Below, piece by piece: positions 8,043-17,204 of a stretch of 64,000 nt of DNA. Origin of the DNA: Deltaproteobacteria bacterium (GTDB lineage: Bacteria > Myxococcota_A > UBA9160 > SZUA-336); assembly GCA_029261895.1 (NCBI GenBank), contig JAJDAK010000031.1:1-64000 (forward strand). The letters are read 5' to 3'. The translations under genes and the position numbers were made by a program. Every line of letters starts with the position of its first letter. Within the stretch, counting starts at the first letter, position 1. The notes beneath the pieces were generated by a model that did no database searches, was not told where the DNA came from, and saw only the letters and a program-made list of their open reading frames with translations.

Positions 8043-8906
8043 ATGGATCCTGTTCGAAGACTGCTGAAGAAAATCGACAACCTGCCCACGCTGCCGGATG
8101 TCCACTTGCGGATCTCGCGTGCGCTCGATGCTCCCGACGCTGACCTGGGTCGGGTGGGCGAAATGATCGCTTTGGATCCGGTGCTGAGTGCGCGATTGAT
8201 TCGTATGGCGAACTCCGCACTCTTTGGAAGTACATCGCGCGCCGAAACCATTCAGGACGCCTTGATGCGCATCGGCACACGCGAAACGCGCAATCTCGTA
8301 ATGACCGCTGCGGTGATCGAGGTTTTTGACGGCAAGTCGTCGAAAATCGATCTTCAACAGTTTTGGACGTTGTCACTCGCGTCCGCACTATGCGCGCGCC
8401 GAATCGCGCGCGACGTACAGTTCGCAAGCCCGGAGCAAGCGTATCTCGGGGCATTGGTTCACTGTCTCGGCGAAATCGTTCTGAGCATCTACTACCCCGA
8501 CCGCTTCGAAAAAGCCGTAAAGGACGCAGAGAAAAACCGCTCCACACTGATTGAATCCGAATGGATCGAGTTCGGTTTCACTCATACGGCGCTCTGTCGC
8601 GTCATGCTCGACTATTGGAACTTCCCGGAGCCGGTCGCCGAGGCGGTCGAATATCACCTCGATCCCGCGGAAGCACCGACGCAGGCCGTTCTCGCTTCGG
8701 TCATTTTCGCGGCGGATCGAATCTGTCGAGAGCTCGGATTTGGTGCTTGGGAGACCGGCACCGATCAGAATTGGCTCGCCGAGATCCCGAGCGAACTCAG
8801 CGATCCGCTCGTCGACACGGGAACTTCGGATCTTGCGAGTTACGTAGCCGAGCAAAAGGATCATTTGGCCGAAGTTGCGACCCTGGTCTCCTCCGTCTTT
8901 CGCTAA
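8043..8906 (+). CDS. HDOD domain protein
   Basis: This 287-residue signalling protein consists almost entirely of an HDOD domain, a degenerate relative of HD phosphohydrolases that acts as a scaffold in bacterial signalling. Motifs are NLPTLPDVHLRIS at the start, then IALDPVLSARLIRMANSALF, then DALMRIGTRETRNLVMTAAV, and the later YLGALVHCLGEIVL and VAEAVEYHLDP. The HD-type metal ligands are only partly kept, as is normal for HDOD. No GGDEF, EAL or receiver domain is fused. ATG 8043 lacks a clear ribosome site but fits the domain start. It lies 35 bases before the aldo/keto reductase gene. Confidence 0.85.
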   Translation: MDPVRRLLKKIDNLPTLPDVHLRISRALDAPDADLGRVGEMIALDPVLSARLIRMANSALFGSTSRAETIQDALMRIGTRETRNLVMTAAVIEVFDGKSSKIDLQQFWTLSLASALCARRIARDVQFASPEQAYLGALVHCLGEIVLSIYYPDRFEKAVKDAEKNRSTLIESEWIEFGFTHTALCRVMLDYWNFPEPVAEAVEYHLDPAEAPTQAVLASVIFAADRICRELGFGAWETGTDQNWLAEIPSELSDPLVDTGTSDLASYVAEQKDHLAEVATLVSSVFR

Positions 8907-8941
8907 GGCGTTACACTTCTGCATCGAATCAGGAGGGTGCG

Positions 8942-10462
8942 ATGTCGAACTCTGCGGCTAGGTCGGTCAACGGCGTGATCGTGATTGTTTCATGGTTGAT
9001 CACGTTCGTCCTCGCGTACTTCTTACTCAGCGAGTTCATCGGTCTGACGGCAGAAGGCGTCGACATGATGTACCGGCCGAAACTCGGGCTGACGTTAACG
9101 GGCATCATGACGCTGATTTCAATCGGCCTGACAATCGCCTGGGCACGTGGACTCGGTGCTACGACACAAGCCGATTCAACACAGATACCGAGCAGCGGAC
9201 GGCGACAGCTCTTGCTCGGCGCGACGGGTACCGTGGCGGGGCTCGCGGGAACCCTGATCGCAACGCTTGTGCGCCAACGTGGTTGGATCGAAACCACCTT
9301 GCAGAAAATTGTCTGGCCGGAGGTTCCGCATACCCACCCCAAAGATGAGCATAGCCATGGGCACCCTCAATGGTCCGGTCGGATACGCGGTCATCGCCGT
9401 TTAGGACGCACCGACTTCATGGTTTCAGACATCTCGCTTGGCGCCGGCCGGATTCATCCGCAAAAGGGTGGCACCGTACTCGCGCGCAAGGCGATCGAAC
9501 GCGGCGTGAACTACATCGACACCGCACCGGACTATTCTGAGACCGGTTCCGAGCGTGCAGTTGGCTTGGCGATCAAAGGCTATCGAGAACACCTGTTTAT
9601 CGCGTCGAAATTTTGTACACCGCACGGTCATCTTGGACCTGGAGCATCGGTGCAGGAATACATGGCGACCGTCGAAGGCAGCTTGAAACGACTCGAGACC
9701 GATTACCTCGACCTCGTTCACATTCATTCCTGCGATAACGTAAAGCGCCTACTCGATGAGAATGCGCACGAAGCCTTCGACCGCCTCAAAGAACAGGGCA
9801 AGGTTCGCTTTCTCGGCGTTTCGACCCACACCCCAAATCTTGAAACCGTTGCGGACGCAGCGATCAACAGCGACCGGTTCGACGTCATGATGCTCGCGTA
9901 TCATCACGGGGCTTGGCCTAAACTCGGCGAGATCATTCATCGCGCCGCAGCGAAAGACATCGGAATCGTTGCGATGAAAACACTGAAGGGCGCGAAGCAC
10001 GAAGGACTGATCGAGTTGCGTGCTAAAGCCGACACCTATAGCCAGGCCGCTTTCAAATGGGTTTTGTCCAATCCCGATGTCTCTTGCTTGGTGATTTCGA
10101 TGTTCAAACCACAGCACATCGATGAATACCTTCATGCGTCCGGAAAGACGGATCTCACTGAAGCAGATCAAATGGTATTGCGAGAGTACGATCAGTTGAT
10201 CGCGGGAAAACACTGCTTCCAACACTGTGGTGAGTGTTTGGATGTCTGCCCAGAGCAGCTTCGAATCGACGACGTGTTGCGCTACCGCATGTATTTCGAA
10301 GACTACGGCGACGAAAAAGAAGCGCTCCGACTCTACTCCAAGCTAGGCAAACAAGCCGACGCTTGCCTCGGTTGCTCGGCACCGTGTTTGGGATCATGCC
10401 CGCACGGCATCCAAATTCAAGAACGCATGCTCGGCGCCCATGACATGCTAACGTTGAGTTAA
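8942..10462 (+). CDS. Membrane-anchored aldo/keto reductase with C-terminal 4Fe-4S domain
   Basis: This 506-residue protein has four parts. The first is two N-terminal membrane segments (about residues 10-30 and 45-67). The second is a twin-arginine-like stretch GRRQLLLGATGTVAGLAG near 86-103, then a His-rich linker (HTHPKDEHSHGHPQW). The third is an aldo/keto reductase TIM barrel with the catalytic Asp-Tyr in DTAPDYSETGSERAVG, the Lys in FIASKF and the His in LVHIHS. The fourth is a C-terminal ferredoxin region with CGECLDVCP and CLGCSAPCLGSCPHG, enough cysteines for two clusters. A strong AGGAGGG sits just before ATG 8942, which sets the start; the frame is open upstream to 8561 only inside the HDOD gene. 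A redox partner at the membrane is likely but unknown. Confidence 0.85.
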   Translation: MSNSAARSVNGVIVIVSWLITFVLAYFLLSEFIGLTAEGVDMMYRPKLGLTLTGIMTLISIGLTIAWARGLGATTQADSTQIPSSGRRQLLLGATGTVAGLAGTLIATLVRQRGWIETTLQKIVWPEVPHTHPKDEHSHGHPQWSGRIRGHRRLGRTDFMVSDISLGAGRIHPQKGGTVLARKAIERGVNYIDTAPDYSETGSERAVGLAIKGYREHLFIASKFCTPHGHLGPGASVQEYMATVEGSLKRLETDYLDLVHIHSCDNVKRLLDENAHEAFDRLKEQGKVRFLGVSTHTPNLETVADAAINSDRFDVMMLAYHHGAWPKLGEIIHRAAAKDIGIVAMKTLKGAKHEGLIELRAKADTYSQAAFKWVLSNPDVSCLVISMFKPQHIDEYLHASGKTDLTEADQMVLREYDQLIAGKHCFQHCGECLDVCPEQLRIDDVLRYRMYFEDYGDEKEALRLYSKLGKQADACLGCSAPCLGSCPHGIQIQERMLGAHDMLTLS

Positions 10463-10476
10463 ATACTGGATACACG

Positions 10477-11856
10477 ATGATCGCGAAAACGCTCGCATCA
10501 CTCGAGCAGACGGGTGCTGCTGATGCGCTGGTCGGACTCAACTCAAACGGCGATCGTATTTGGCGATGTAGTGGTGACGAACTTCTGCAGCAAGCCGCAG
10601 CTTGGCAAGCATGGCTTTCACATGAAGGTATGCAGGTCGGTGACCGTGTCTCAGTCGACCTTGCGCGCGGCCCACAGCTGGTCGCGGCCCATCTCGCGAT
10701 TCTTGCCACAGGTGGCTGCGTGGTTCCAATCAATTCTTCGCTGACCGACATTGAGCGCGCGCGTGTGCTCGATCGCGCAGATTTACACACGCAAATCAAC
10801 GACGCGGTCGTACCCGGCCAAGCTTCAACACTACGGCTTGCCGAAAGAAAAGCGGATTCACCCGCACTCTTGATATTCACCAGCGGCACGACGGGAGAAC
10901 CCAAAGGTGTACCGCTATCCGAAACCAACCTCGAAGCCAACCTTGACGGACTCGCGCGCGCCTGGCGTCTGTCGAGTGAAGACCGTCTACTCCACGCCCT
11001 CCCCCTACACCACTTACACGGTCTGGTCTTGGCACTCTATGGTTCGCTTCGACTCGGACTTTCCGTCGCAGTAATGGAACGCTTCGACGCTTCACTGGTT
11101 CTTAGAACCATTGAGCGTGAAAGAATCACCGTCTTCATGGGTGTACCGACGATGTACCATCGCATGGCGGACGCAGCCGTCGAAACGAGCGTTGATTCGA
11201 TGCGCGTCTTCATTTCCGGCTCTGCACCGTTGGCCACGCGTGACTTCGAACGCTTTCATGCGCGCTTCGGCTTCGAGCCGGTCGAACGCTACGGACTTTC
11301 AGAAACGATGATCGTCGCCAGTAACCCGATCGATGCGGAACGGCGCCCGGGAAGCGTAGGACGCGCGCTACCCGAAACGGAAATTCGTTTCGCGAATGAC
11401 GGCGAGATCGAGGTTCGGGGCCCGGCGGTCATGCAGGGCTATTGGCGTGCAGAGGATATCTCAGCCGAGAGTTTCCACGACGGTTTCTTTAAGACGGGTG
11501 ACTTGGGTCGACTCGATGAAGCCGGGTATCTCGTAATCAACGGTCGCAAAAAAGAGCTGATCATCGTCGGCGGCTCGAACGTCCTGCCCGGCGAAGTCGA
11601 AGCCGCGCTGATTTCGGTCGAAGGGGTGGCGGAACTTGCGGCAGCGGGGATTACCGATCCGGACCGCGGCGAAGTCGTCGGCATTTTCGTCGTCCCGCGG
11701 AAGGAGAGCGACCCCCAGGCGCTCGAAACGGCCCTCCGCAGACAAGCGGAATCCTCCCTCGCGGCTTATAAGCGACCGAGGGTCTATCGCTTTCTCGCCG
11801 AACTCCCGCGCAATGCGATGGGCAAGGTAGATCGGAGAGCTCTCTCAACTAGCTGA
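10477..11856 (+). CDS. AMP-forming acyl-CoA synthetase, malonyl-CoA synthetase-like
   Basis: This 459-residue adenylate-forming ligase activates a carboxylic acid to its CoA thioester. It has the P-loop LLIFTSGTTGEPKGVPLS, the block LLHALPLHHLHGLVLAL, the adenylate motif ERYGLSETM, then GFFKTGDLGRLDEAGYLVINGRKKELI and the C-terminal catalytic lysine in LPRNAMGKVDRR. The short length and the HALPLHHLHGL block resemble MatB/ACSF3 malonyl-CoA synthetases more than long-chain FadD enzymes. The acid substrate is inferred, not shown. It begins 14 bases after the reductase gene and ends 55 bases before merR. Confidence 0.85.
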   Translation: MIAKTLASLEQTGAADALVGLNSNGDRIWRCSGDELLQQAAAWQAWLSHEGMQVGDRVSVDLARGPQLVAAHLAILATGGCVVPINSSLTDIERARVLDRADLHTQINDAVVPGQASTLRLAERKADSPALLIFTSGTTGEPKGVPLSETNLEANLDGLARAWRLSSEDRLLHALPLHHLHGLVLALYGSLRLGLSVAVMERFDASLVLRTIERERITVFMGVPTMYHRMADAAVETSVDSMRVFISGSAPLATRDFERFHARFGFEPVERYGLSETMIVASNPIDAERRPGSVGRALPETEIRFANDGEIEVRGPAVMQGYWRAEDISAESFHDGFFKTGDLGRLDEAGYLVINGRKKELIIVGGSNVLPGEVEAALISVEGVAELAAAGITDPDRGEVVGIFVVPRKESDPQALETALRRQAESSLAAYKRPRVYRFLAELPRNAMGKVDRRALSTS

Positions 11857-11886
11857 TTTTGCTGAATATTTTACACATGATAATTC

Positions 11887-11898
11887 GAGTAAATACTC
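11887..11898. promoter_or_regulatory. Palindrome in the promoter region of the merR-men operon
   Basis: GAGTA-AA-TACTC is a 12-base inverted repeat ending 13 bases before the merR start codon, inside an AT-rich 55-base gap (11857-11911). MerR-family regulators bind dyads between widely spaced promoter boxes and often control their own gene. TTTACA (near 11870) and TATAGT (near 11900) could be -35 and -10 boxes, but they would be 24 bases apart, so the exact promoter is uncertain. Confidence 0.45.
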
Positions 11899-11911
11899 CT
11901 ATAGTGTCTGC

Positions 11912-12673
11912 ATGGAATATCGGGTGGAAGAGATCGCACGAGCGGCCGGTGTCAGCGTGGACACCGTTCGTTTCTACCAGTCGCGCGGGCTGTTACCGGC
12001 CCCCGAAAAACGCGGACGCAAAGCGATTTACTCCGATGCTCATCTCGAACGCCTACAGCGCATCCGCCAACTCAACCGCGAAGGTCTCACCTTGGCCGCG
12101 GTTCATCGCGTGCTCGATCAAGAAAATACGGGGCACGGTGTGCGCGAATCATTACTTGGCGCATTGGCCGAAGCCGAAGGCGAGCGGCGCTATACCCGCG
12201 CTGAACTCGCACAAGCGGCAGCGATTCCCGAGTTCTTGATCGATGGCGCCGAACGCGCCGGCCTGCTAGGACCGTTGGAGAGCGCTGGCGAATCCACGTA
12301 CACACAATCCGATCTCGATTCGTTGCGCGCAGCCACCTCGCTTTTACAGCAGGGTTTTCCGCTCCAGGAACTGATGCCGCTTGCCATTGACCATGCAGCA
12401 CATACCAATGCAATCGCCGACCGAAGCATTGAACTCTTCGATCGCTACGTACGTGAATCACGTGAGAATGATGAAGCACCGAGCAAAGAGGCTGTCATCA
12501 AGGCATTTCGAGAACTCCTCCCAGCGGTCACGACGTTGGTCGCGCTGCACTTTCAACGCACATTGCTCTCGCGTGCGCGTACTCGGCTCGCGAGTTCTGG
12601 CGATGAACAAGCTTTGGCCGATGCGCTAGAAGCGACTGAGGAAGGAAGATTGCGAGTGTCATGGGACAGCTAG
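11912..12673 (+). CDS. MerR-family transcriptional regulator heading the men operon
   Basis: This 253-residue regulator has an N-terminal winged helix-turn-helix (MEYRVEEIARAAGVSVDTVR then FYQSRGLLPAPEKRGRKAIY) typical of the MerR family, followed by helical dimerisation and effector regions. A second MerR-like motif is partly visible (YTRAELAQAAAIPEFLIDGA, then GLLGP), so the protein may carry a degenerate repeat of the DNA-binding domain. There is no cysteine cluster, so a metal sensor is unlikely. It overlaps the menG gene by 13 bases, which argues for one transcript and translational coupling, and suggests it controls menaquinone synthesis or its own operon. The ligand is unknown. Confidence 0.85.
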   Translation: MEYRVEEIARAAGVSVDTVRFYQSRGLLPAPEKRGRKAIYSDAHLERLQRIRQLNREGLTLAAVHRVLDQENTGHGVRESLLGALAEAEGERRYTRAELAQAAAIPEFLIDGAERAGLLGPLESAGESTYTQSDLDSLRAATSLLQQGFPLQELMPLAIDHAAHTNAIADRSIELFDRYVRESRENDEAPSKEAVIKAFRELLPAVTTLVALHFQRTLLSRARTRLASSGDEQALADALEATEEGRLRVSWDS

Positions 12674-13371
12674 AACCAGAACTTCCTGCCGCAGCGCAGA
12701 AACGTGAATACGTCAGAGATATGTTTGATCGCATCGCGCCGCGATACGATCTGATGAATCGCTTGATTTCGCTCGGACGTGATCAAACATGGCGTCGACA
12801 AGCGCTCAATGTCGCCGGTATACAACCGGGCGATCGCGTGATCGACCTCGCAACCGGAACGGGCGACCTCGCCGACCTGGTCGCAAAGCGTGGCGCAACA
12901 GTCTACGGCGTCGACCTTGCTCCGCAGATGCTTGTCGCCGCGAAAGCGAAATTCAACCGCATCGACTGGGTCCGCACTGATGCAGAACAGCTTCCGTTTC
13001 GTGATGGATCCGTCGATTTCATTACATGCGGTTTCGCATTGCGAAACTTTGTCGAGTTGGAAGATGTCTTTCGTGAATGTGCACGCGTTCTACGGCCATC
13101 GGGTCGGTTCGTCATCTTAGAACTCGATCGACCACAGTCCGCCCTGTTTCGTTGGGGCAATCGAATTCACACGGAAAAAATAGTTCCCGCCCTCGGCGCT
13201 TGGTTGTCCGATCGAAAAGCTTATCGATACCTACCCAGCTCAACCACCTATCTTCCTGACGCCAATCGGCTTCGTGAACTATTCAAAGCCTCTGGATTCG
13301 TTCGCGTGGACAAGCGCACGCATATGATGGGTTCGGTGCAGCGGCTCATTGCCGTTCGAGGTTCGTTTTGA
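12661..13371 (+). CDS. menG: Demethylmenaquinone methyltransferase MenG/UbiE
   Basis: This 236-residue SAM-dependent methyltransferase performs the last step, methylating demethylmenaquinone to menaquinone at the membrane. Motifs are the family opening KREYVRDMFDRIAPRYDLMN, the SAM site GDRVIDLATGTGDLADL, DFITCGFALRNFVELEDVF, and the C-terminal KAYRYLPSSTTYLPDANRL. UbiE can also act on ubiquinone, but no ubiquinone genes are present here and every neighbour is a men gene. The ATG at 12661 lies inside the end of merR, and the stop overlaps the menF start by four bases. Confidence 0.95.
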   Translation: MGQLEPELPAAAQKREYVRDMFDRIAPRYDLMNRLISLGRDQTWRRQALNVAGIQPGDRVIDLATGTGDLADLVAKRGATVYGVDLAPQMLVAAKAKFNRIDWVRTDAEQLPFRDGSVDFITCGFALRNFVELEDVFRECARVLRPSGRFVILELDRPQSALFRWGNRIHTEKIVPALGAWLSDRKAYRYLPSSTTYLPDANRLRELFKASGFVRVDKRTHMMGSVQRLIAVRGSF

Positions 13372-14594
13372 AACCGTGGCATTGGGAAGCGCAACGTCTT
13401 ACGGCGGAACCCGACTGGCAACAGCTGTTAGCCGACTCCCATACGTCGGGCCAGCATCGCTTCTATCTCCAACAACCGAAAGACGGTTTCGCAGTTCTGG
13501 GGCTTGGCGCAGCGCGGGTACTCTCAAGTCAGTCGAACGACCCGATCGCAGATATTCGGAACCAAGCACGCGAACTCTTCGCGGCGAGCGAGCCGCATCC
13601 GTATACGGCCGCATTCGGCACATGCCCAATCTTGGTAGGCGGCATCGCTTTTCGAGCCGTTGATCCGAGGGAGCGCGGACCTGAGTGGAACGCTTTTGGA
13701 AACGCCCATTTCGTATTGCCCGAAGACGCGTATATCTTAAGAAACGGTGAATATTGGCGAGTTCACTGCGCACCGACGGTTTCGGCCGCTGCGACGGTTC
13801 GCTTTGTGGATGTAAGCGAACCCGTTTCGACACAGGACTATCGCGAAGCCGCTAGCGACGTCATTGAAACAATCCGCAGCGGCGGCGCGGGCAAGGCGGT
13901 GCTCGCACGCCAAGAGATACGCGAAGGCACATCGGCGGTTCCCCGCCTGCTCGATCGGCTGATCGAAACGCATCCAAACTGCGCGACTTTCGCACAGGGA
14001 ATCGGGCAGCAGACGTTTCTTGGATCAAGCCCTGAACGGCTGATTCAACACATCGATCTCGATGTGCTGGCCGCTGCTGTTGCCGGCACTTCAGCTGGTG
14101 ACGGTACGGAACTCCTTCACTCCCGAAAAGAACTCGAAGAACATGCATTCGTCGTTCAGGCATTGCAGAACGTACTCGAACCTATTTGTGAAAACATCGA
14201 AATTCCCGATCAACCCGAAGTTCTCGGCTCGGGGTCGGTACGTCATCTGCAAACCCTGGTTCGAGGGCGTCTACGATCGACCATGCACATTCTGGAACTG
14301 GTTGCTCAGCTTCACCCGACGCCAGCTGTCTGTGGTACCCCACGTCTCGCGGCGATGGACCTCATTCAAAAACACGAAAACTTCGATCGCGGTTGGTACG
14401 CGGGACCCATTGGGCTCTTCGACGCCGGCGGTCGGGGAGATTTCTTCGTCGCACTTCGTTGCGGGCTAGTGGATCAAAGACTGACGCGTCTCTACGCAGG
14501 CGCGGGCCTCGTGGCTGACTCCAATCCAGATCACGAAGAAGCCGAAACCCGGCTCAAACTCGAGTCGCTCGGACAGTTCTTGCGTGAACTATGA
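13368..14594 (+). CDS. menF: Isochorismate synthase MenF
   Basis: This 408-residue chorismate-binding enzyme converts chorismate to isochorismate, the committed step of menaquinone synthesis. The C-terminal two-thirds carry the family blocks KAVLARQEIREGT, LGSSPERLIQ, AVAGTSAGDGTELLHSRKEL, LHPTPAVCGTPRLAAMDLI and WYAGPIGLFDAGGRGDFFVA, with the acidic Mg ligands near the C-terminus. The N-terminal part is a variable domain, as usual. It starts with a GTATG-like four-base overlap after menG and ends with a four-base overlap into menD. EntC, PchA or salicylate synthase would look alike, but the operon context fixes the role. Confidence 0.93.
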   Translation: MKPWHWEAQRLTAEPDWQQLLADSHTSGQHRFYLQQPKDGFAVLGLGAARVLSSQSNDPIADIRNQARELFAASEPHPYTAAFGTCPILVGGIAFRAVDPRERGPEWNAFGNAHFVLPEDAYILRNGEYWRVHCAPTVSAAATVRFVDVSEPVSTQDYREAASDVIETIRSGGAGKAVLARQEIREGTSAVPRLLDRLIETHPNCATFAQGIGQQTFLGSSPERLIQHIDLDVLAAAVAGTSAGDGTELLHSRKELEEHAFVVQALQNVLEPICENIEIPDQPEVLGSGSVRHLQTLVRGRLRSTMHILELVAQLHPTPAVCGTPRLAAMDLIQKHENFDRGWYAGPIGLFDAGGRGDFFVALRCGLVDQRLTRLYAGAGLVADSNPDHEEAETRLKLESLGQFLREL

Positions 14595-16363
14595 CGATCG
14601 CAAATCGTAATTCCGCATGGGCCACTGCATTGGCCCAAGAACTTGCGCGTTCCGGTGTCGAGCATGTTTGTATTTCGCCAGGATCGCGCTCGGCACCGCT
14701 CGCGATCGCGTGCGCAAATCAAACCGATCTTTGCGATCACTCGATTTTGGATGAACGATCCGCGGGCTTCTTCGCGCTCGGCCTCGCACGCGCCAGCGCT
14801 TCGCCCGTCGCCCTGATATGCACGTCGGGAACCGCCGCAGCGAATTACCTTCCGGCGGTCATCGAGGCCTACCACGGCCAAACGCCATTGATTGTTTTAA
14901 CCGCGGATCGCCCCATTGAGCTTCGCGACTGTGGCGCGGGGCAAACGATCGATCAGCTGAACCTCTACGGCGCGCATGTTCGGTACTTCGCAGAGCTACC
15001 GACTCCAGAACTTAAAACCGAAGTCGTACACCATCTACGAACAAAGGTTTGCCGTGCGGTTGCAGCAGCGTGTCAGACTCCGTCCGGCCCCGTTCATCTT
15101 AATATCCCGCTGCGCGAACCTCTCTCCCCTGAAGTCAGCGTAACCGACCAAGCCGCCTGGTCCGCGCTTCCGGTATCAGCACGCAACGGGCGCGATCCAC
15201 ATCCTTTCGTACAAGTTCCAAACGTTCGATCCCAATCCGCCGATATAACGGCGGTACTAAAGGCCTGCCAGTCGACAAGTCGCGGCCTTATCATTGTCGG
15301 TGAGAACGACGCATGCGATTCGCTCCGAGAGTCGGTTCCGCGCCTTGCGAAGCGTCTTGGGTGGCCGTGGATCGATGATGTGCTGAGTCCACTGCGTAGC
15401 GGTGTCGGTGATCGTGGATTCTGTATCGAAGCTCATGACTCGGTGTTTCGTTCTGATGACTTCATCCAGCAACAAAGACCCGAGCTCGTGCTGCGATTCG
15501 GTCGCATGCCTACCTCTAAAGCGATTCGAACTTGGCTCGAAGCCCAACCCGGGATTCGACAGATCGTAGTGACAGACCAGGGCTGGCTTGATCCCACCCA
15601 GGTCGCAAACTGGATGATTCCGATGACGCCCGCGGCGTTCGTTACTTCGTTTGAATCGGCCCTCCGGAGTTCTCCGACTCGTCTTTCCGACACATCAACC
15701 CGTAGCTGGATCGATGCAGGCCACCGTGCCGAGGCCGTTCTCAACGAAGCGCTCGGGCATAGTGACGAGGTCTCTGAACCCGCAATCGCGCGAATCGTCT
15801 TCGACTCGTTGCCTGCGGACGGCAACCTCGTTGTGGCGAGCAGCATGCCGGTACGTGACTTGAATCAATTTGCGGCAGCACGACTCTCACCTATTCGTGT
15901 GCTGGCGAATCGCGGTGCCAATGGCATCGATGGTACCGTCTCTACTGCGCTCGGTATCGCCGCAGGCAGTCAGCAACCAACCGCATTGATTTGCGGCGAC
16001 CTCGCTTTCTTACATGACTTAAATGCCTGGTTGATCGCGCGGCAAACGGATGCCCATCTCACGGCCATCGTCATCGACAACGGCGGCGGCGGAATTTTTG
16101 AATTTCTACCCCTGTCCTCGAATCTTGACCGTCCGCTATTCGAAAAACACTTCGGCACGAAGCAAAATGTGGATCCTGTCGCTGCACTTGAGGGCCTTGG
16201 CATCAGCGTTCGCGAAGTGACTGACCTCAATGAACTGCGAACCTGTCTCAATGAGGGCTGGGGCCAAGCCGGGATTCGCGCGATCGTTGCGCGTACGAAC
16301 CGGGCGGAAAACCGTGAACTACACCGCAAGATTTCCGATGCGGTAGGTAGCGCACTTGGCTGA
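14591..16363 (+). CDS. menD: SEPHCHC synthase MenD
   Basis: This 590-residue thiamine-diphosphate enzyme adds the succinyl-semialdehyde unit from 2-oxoglutarate to isochorismate. Family motifs are CISPGSRSAPLAIAC, ILDERSAGFFALGLARAS, CTSGTAAANYLPAVIEAYH and LTADRPIELRDCGAGQTIDQ in the N-terminal domain. In the C-terminal domain they are SSMPVRDLN, NRGANGIDGTVSTALGIA, the ThDP/Mg site GDLAFLHDLNAW, and VIDNGGGGIFEFLPL. Length matches the family. It overlaps menF by four bases and menH by eight. Confidence 0.96.
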   Translation: MTIANRNSAWATALAQELARSGVEHVCISPGSRSAPLAIACANQTDLCDHSILDERSAGFFALGLARASASPVALICTSGTAAANYLPAVIEAYHGQTPLIVLTADRPIELRDCGAGQTIDQLNLYGAHVRYFAELPTPELKTEVVHHLRTKVCRAVAAACQTPSGPVHLNIPLREPLSPEVSVTDQAAWSALPVSARNGRDPHPFVQVPNVRSQSADITAVLKACQSTSRGLIIVGENDACDSLRESVPRLAKRLGWPWIDDVLSPLRSGVGDRGFCIEAHDSVFRSDDFIQQQRPELVLRFGRMPTSKAIRTWLEAQPGIRQIVVTDQGWLDPTQVANWMIPMTPAAFVTSFESALRSSPTRLSDTSTRSWIDAGHRAEAVLNEALGHSDEVSEPAIARIVFDSLPADGNLVVASSMPVRDLNQFAAARLSPIRVLANRGANGIDGTVSTALGIAAGSQQPTALICGDLAFLHDLNAWLIARQTDAHLTAIVIDNGGGGIFEFLPLSSNLDRPLFEKHFGTKQNVDPVAALEGLGISVREVTDLNELRTCLNEGWGQAGIRAIVARTNRAENRELHRKISDAVGSALG

Positions 16364-17204
16364 AGTCATACGGCATATTACACGCGACGGCCTCGCCCTA
16401 AACATTCGCGCGCACGGTCAAGGCGATCCTCTCTTGGTCTTGCACGGGTTTACGGGTTCTTCGATGGCATGGCCACAGGAGGTTGTTCACGAACTCGGCC
16501 GCAGACATAAGCTTTTCTTGGTCGATCTTCCGGGGCACGGGTCCAGCGCACGAATTCACGAACCGAAACGGTACGCCATTGAAGAGATTGCGTTGGACCT
16601 TTGCGGCGTGTTGGACGAACTCCGTATCCAGTCCGCAGATTGCCTCGGTTATTCAATGGGGGGTCGCATTGCGCTCGCCACTGCGGCACTTCGACCCGAT
16701 CGTGTGCGGCGGCTCATTCTCGAAAGCGCATCGCCGGGATTAGCCGATGAAAATGCGCGTTTCCTTCGACGCCAAAGCGACGAAGCACTGGCGGTACAGC
16801 TGGAAACATCCAGTATCGCGAGCTTCGTTAAATACTGGATGGACTTGCCGCTCTTCGTCACCCAAAATCGGCTCAACCCGAACCGATTACAGGCTGTGTT
16901 CGATCAACGAATCAAGAACGATGCAGCATCGTTAGCCGCCACACTGCGCGGCTTGGGCACTGGATCACAGCCAAGCTTTTGGGATGCGCTGCCATCGATC
17001 GTAAATCCAACGCTCCTTGTCACCGGTGCGCTCGATCTCAAGTTTCGTGATGTCTCCGAAAAGATGCAGGACCTTATGCCCAACGCGGAAAGACGCGTCG
17101 TCCATCACGCGGGTCACTGCGTACATTTAGAACAATCCCAACGTTACATCGAAGTGATTCAAGATTTTTTGAATCCAAGTGAGGAGATCAAACATGAAAA
17201 CTGA
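16356..17204 (+). CDS. menH: SHCHC synthase MenH
   Basis: This 282-residue alpha/beta hydrolase-fold lyase removes pyruvate from SEPHCHC to give SHCHC. It has the oxyanion motif [13 protein letters not shown], the nucleophile elbow [12 protein letters not shown], a helical cap, and the catalytic His near the C-terminus in [11 protein letters not shown]. The start is a TTG at 16356 overlapping the end of menD, which fits the tight spacing of the operon. Sequence alone would allow a generic hydrolase; position between menD and menB supports MenH. It overlaps menB by eleven bases. Confidence 0.9.
   Translation: MAEVIRHITRDGLALNIRAHGQGDPLLVLHGFTGSSMAWPQEVVHELGRRHKLFLVDLPGHGSSARIHEPKRYAIEEIALDLCGVLDELRIQSADCLGYSMGGRIALATAALRPDRVRRLILESASPGLADENARFLRRQSDEALAVQLETSSIASFVKYWMDLPLFVTQNRLNPNRLQAVFDQRIKNDAASLAATLRGLGTGSQPSFWDALPSIVNPTLLVTGALDLKFRDVSEKMQDLMPNAERRVVHHAGHCVHLEQSQRYIEVIQDFLNPSEEIKHEN

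Noticed and set aside
8561..8941. Long upstream extension of the aldo/keto reductase frame
   Set aside because: It lies inside the HDOD gene in another frame, is Arg/Ser-rich, and a strong ribosome site marks ATG 8942.
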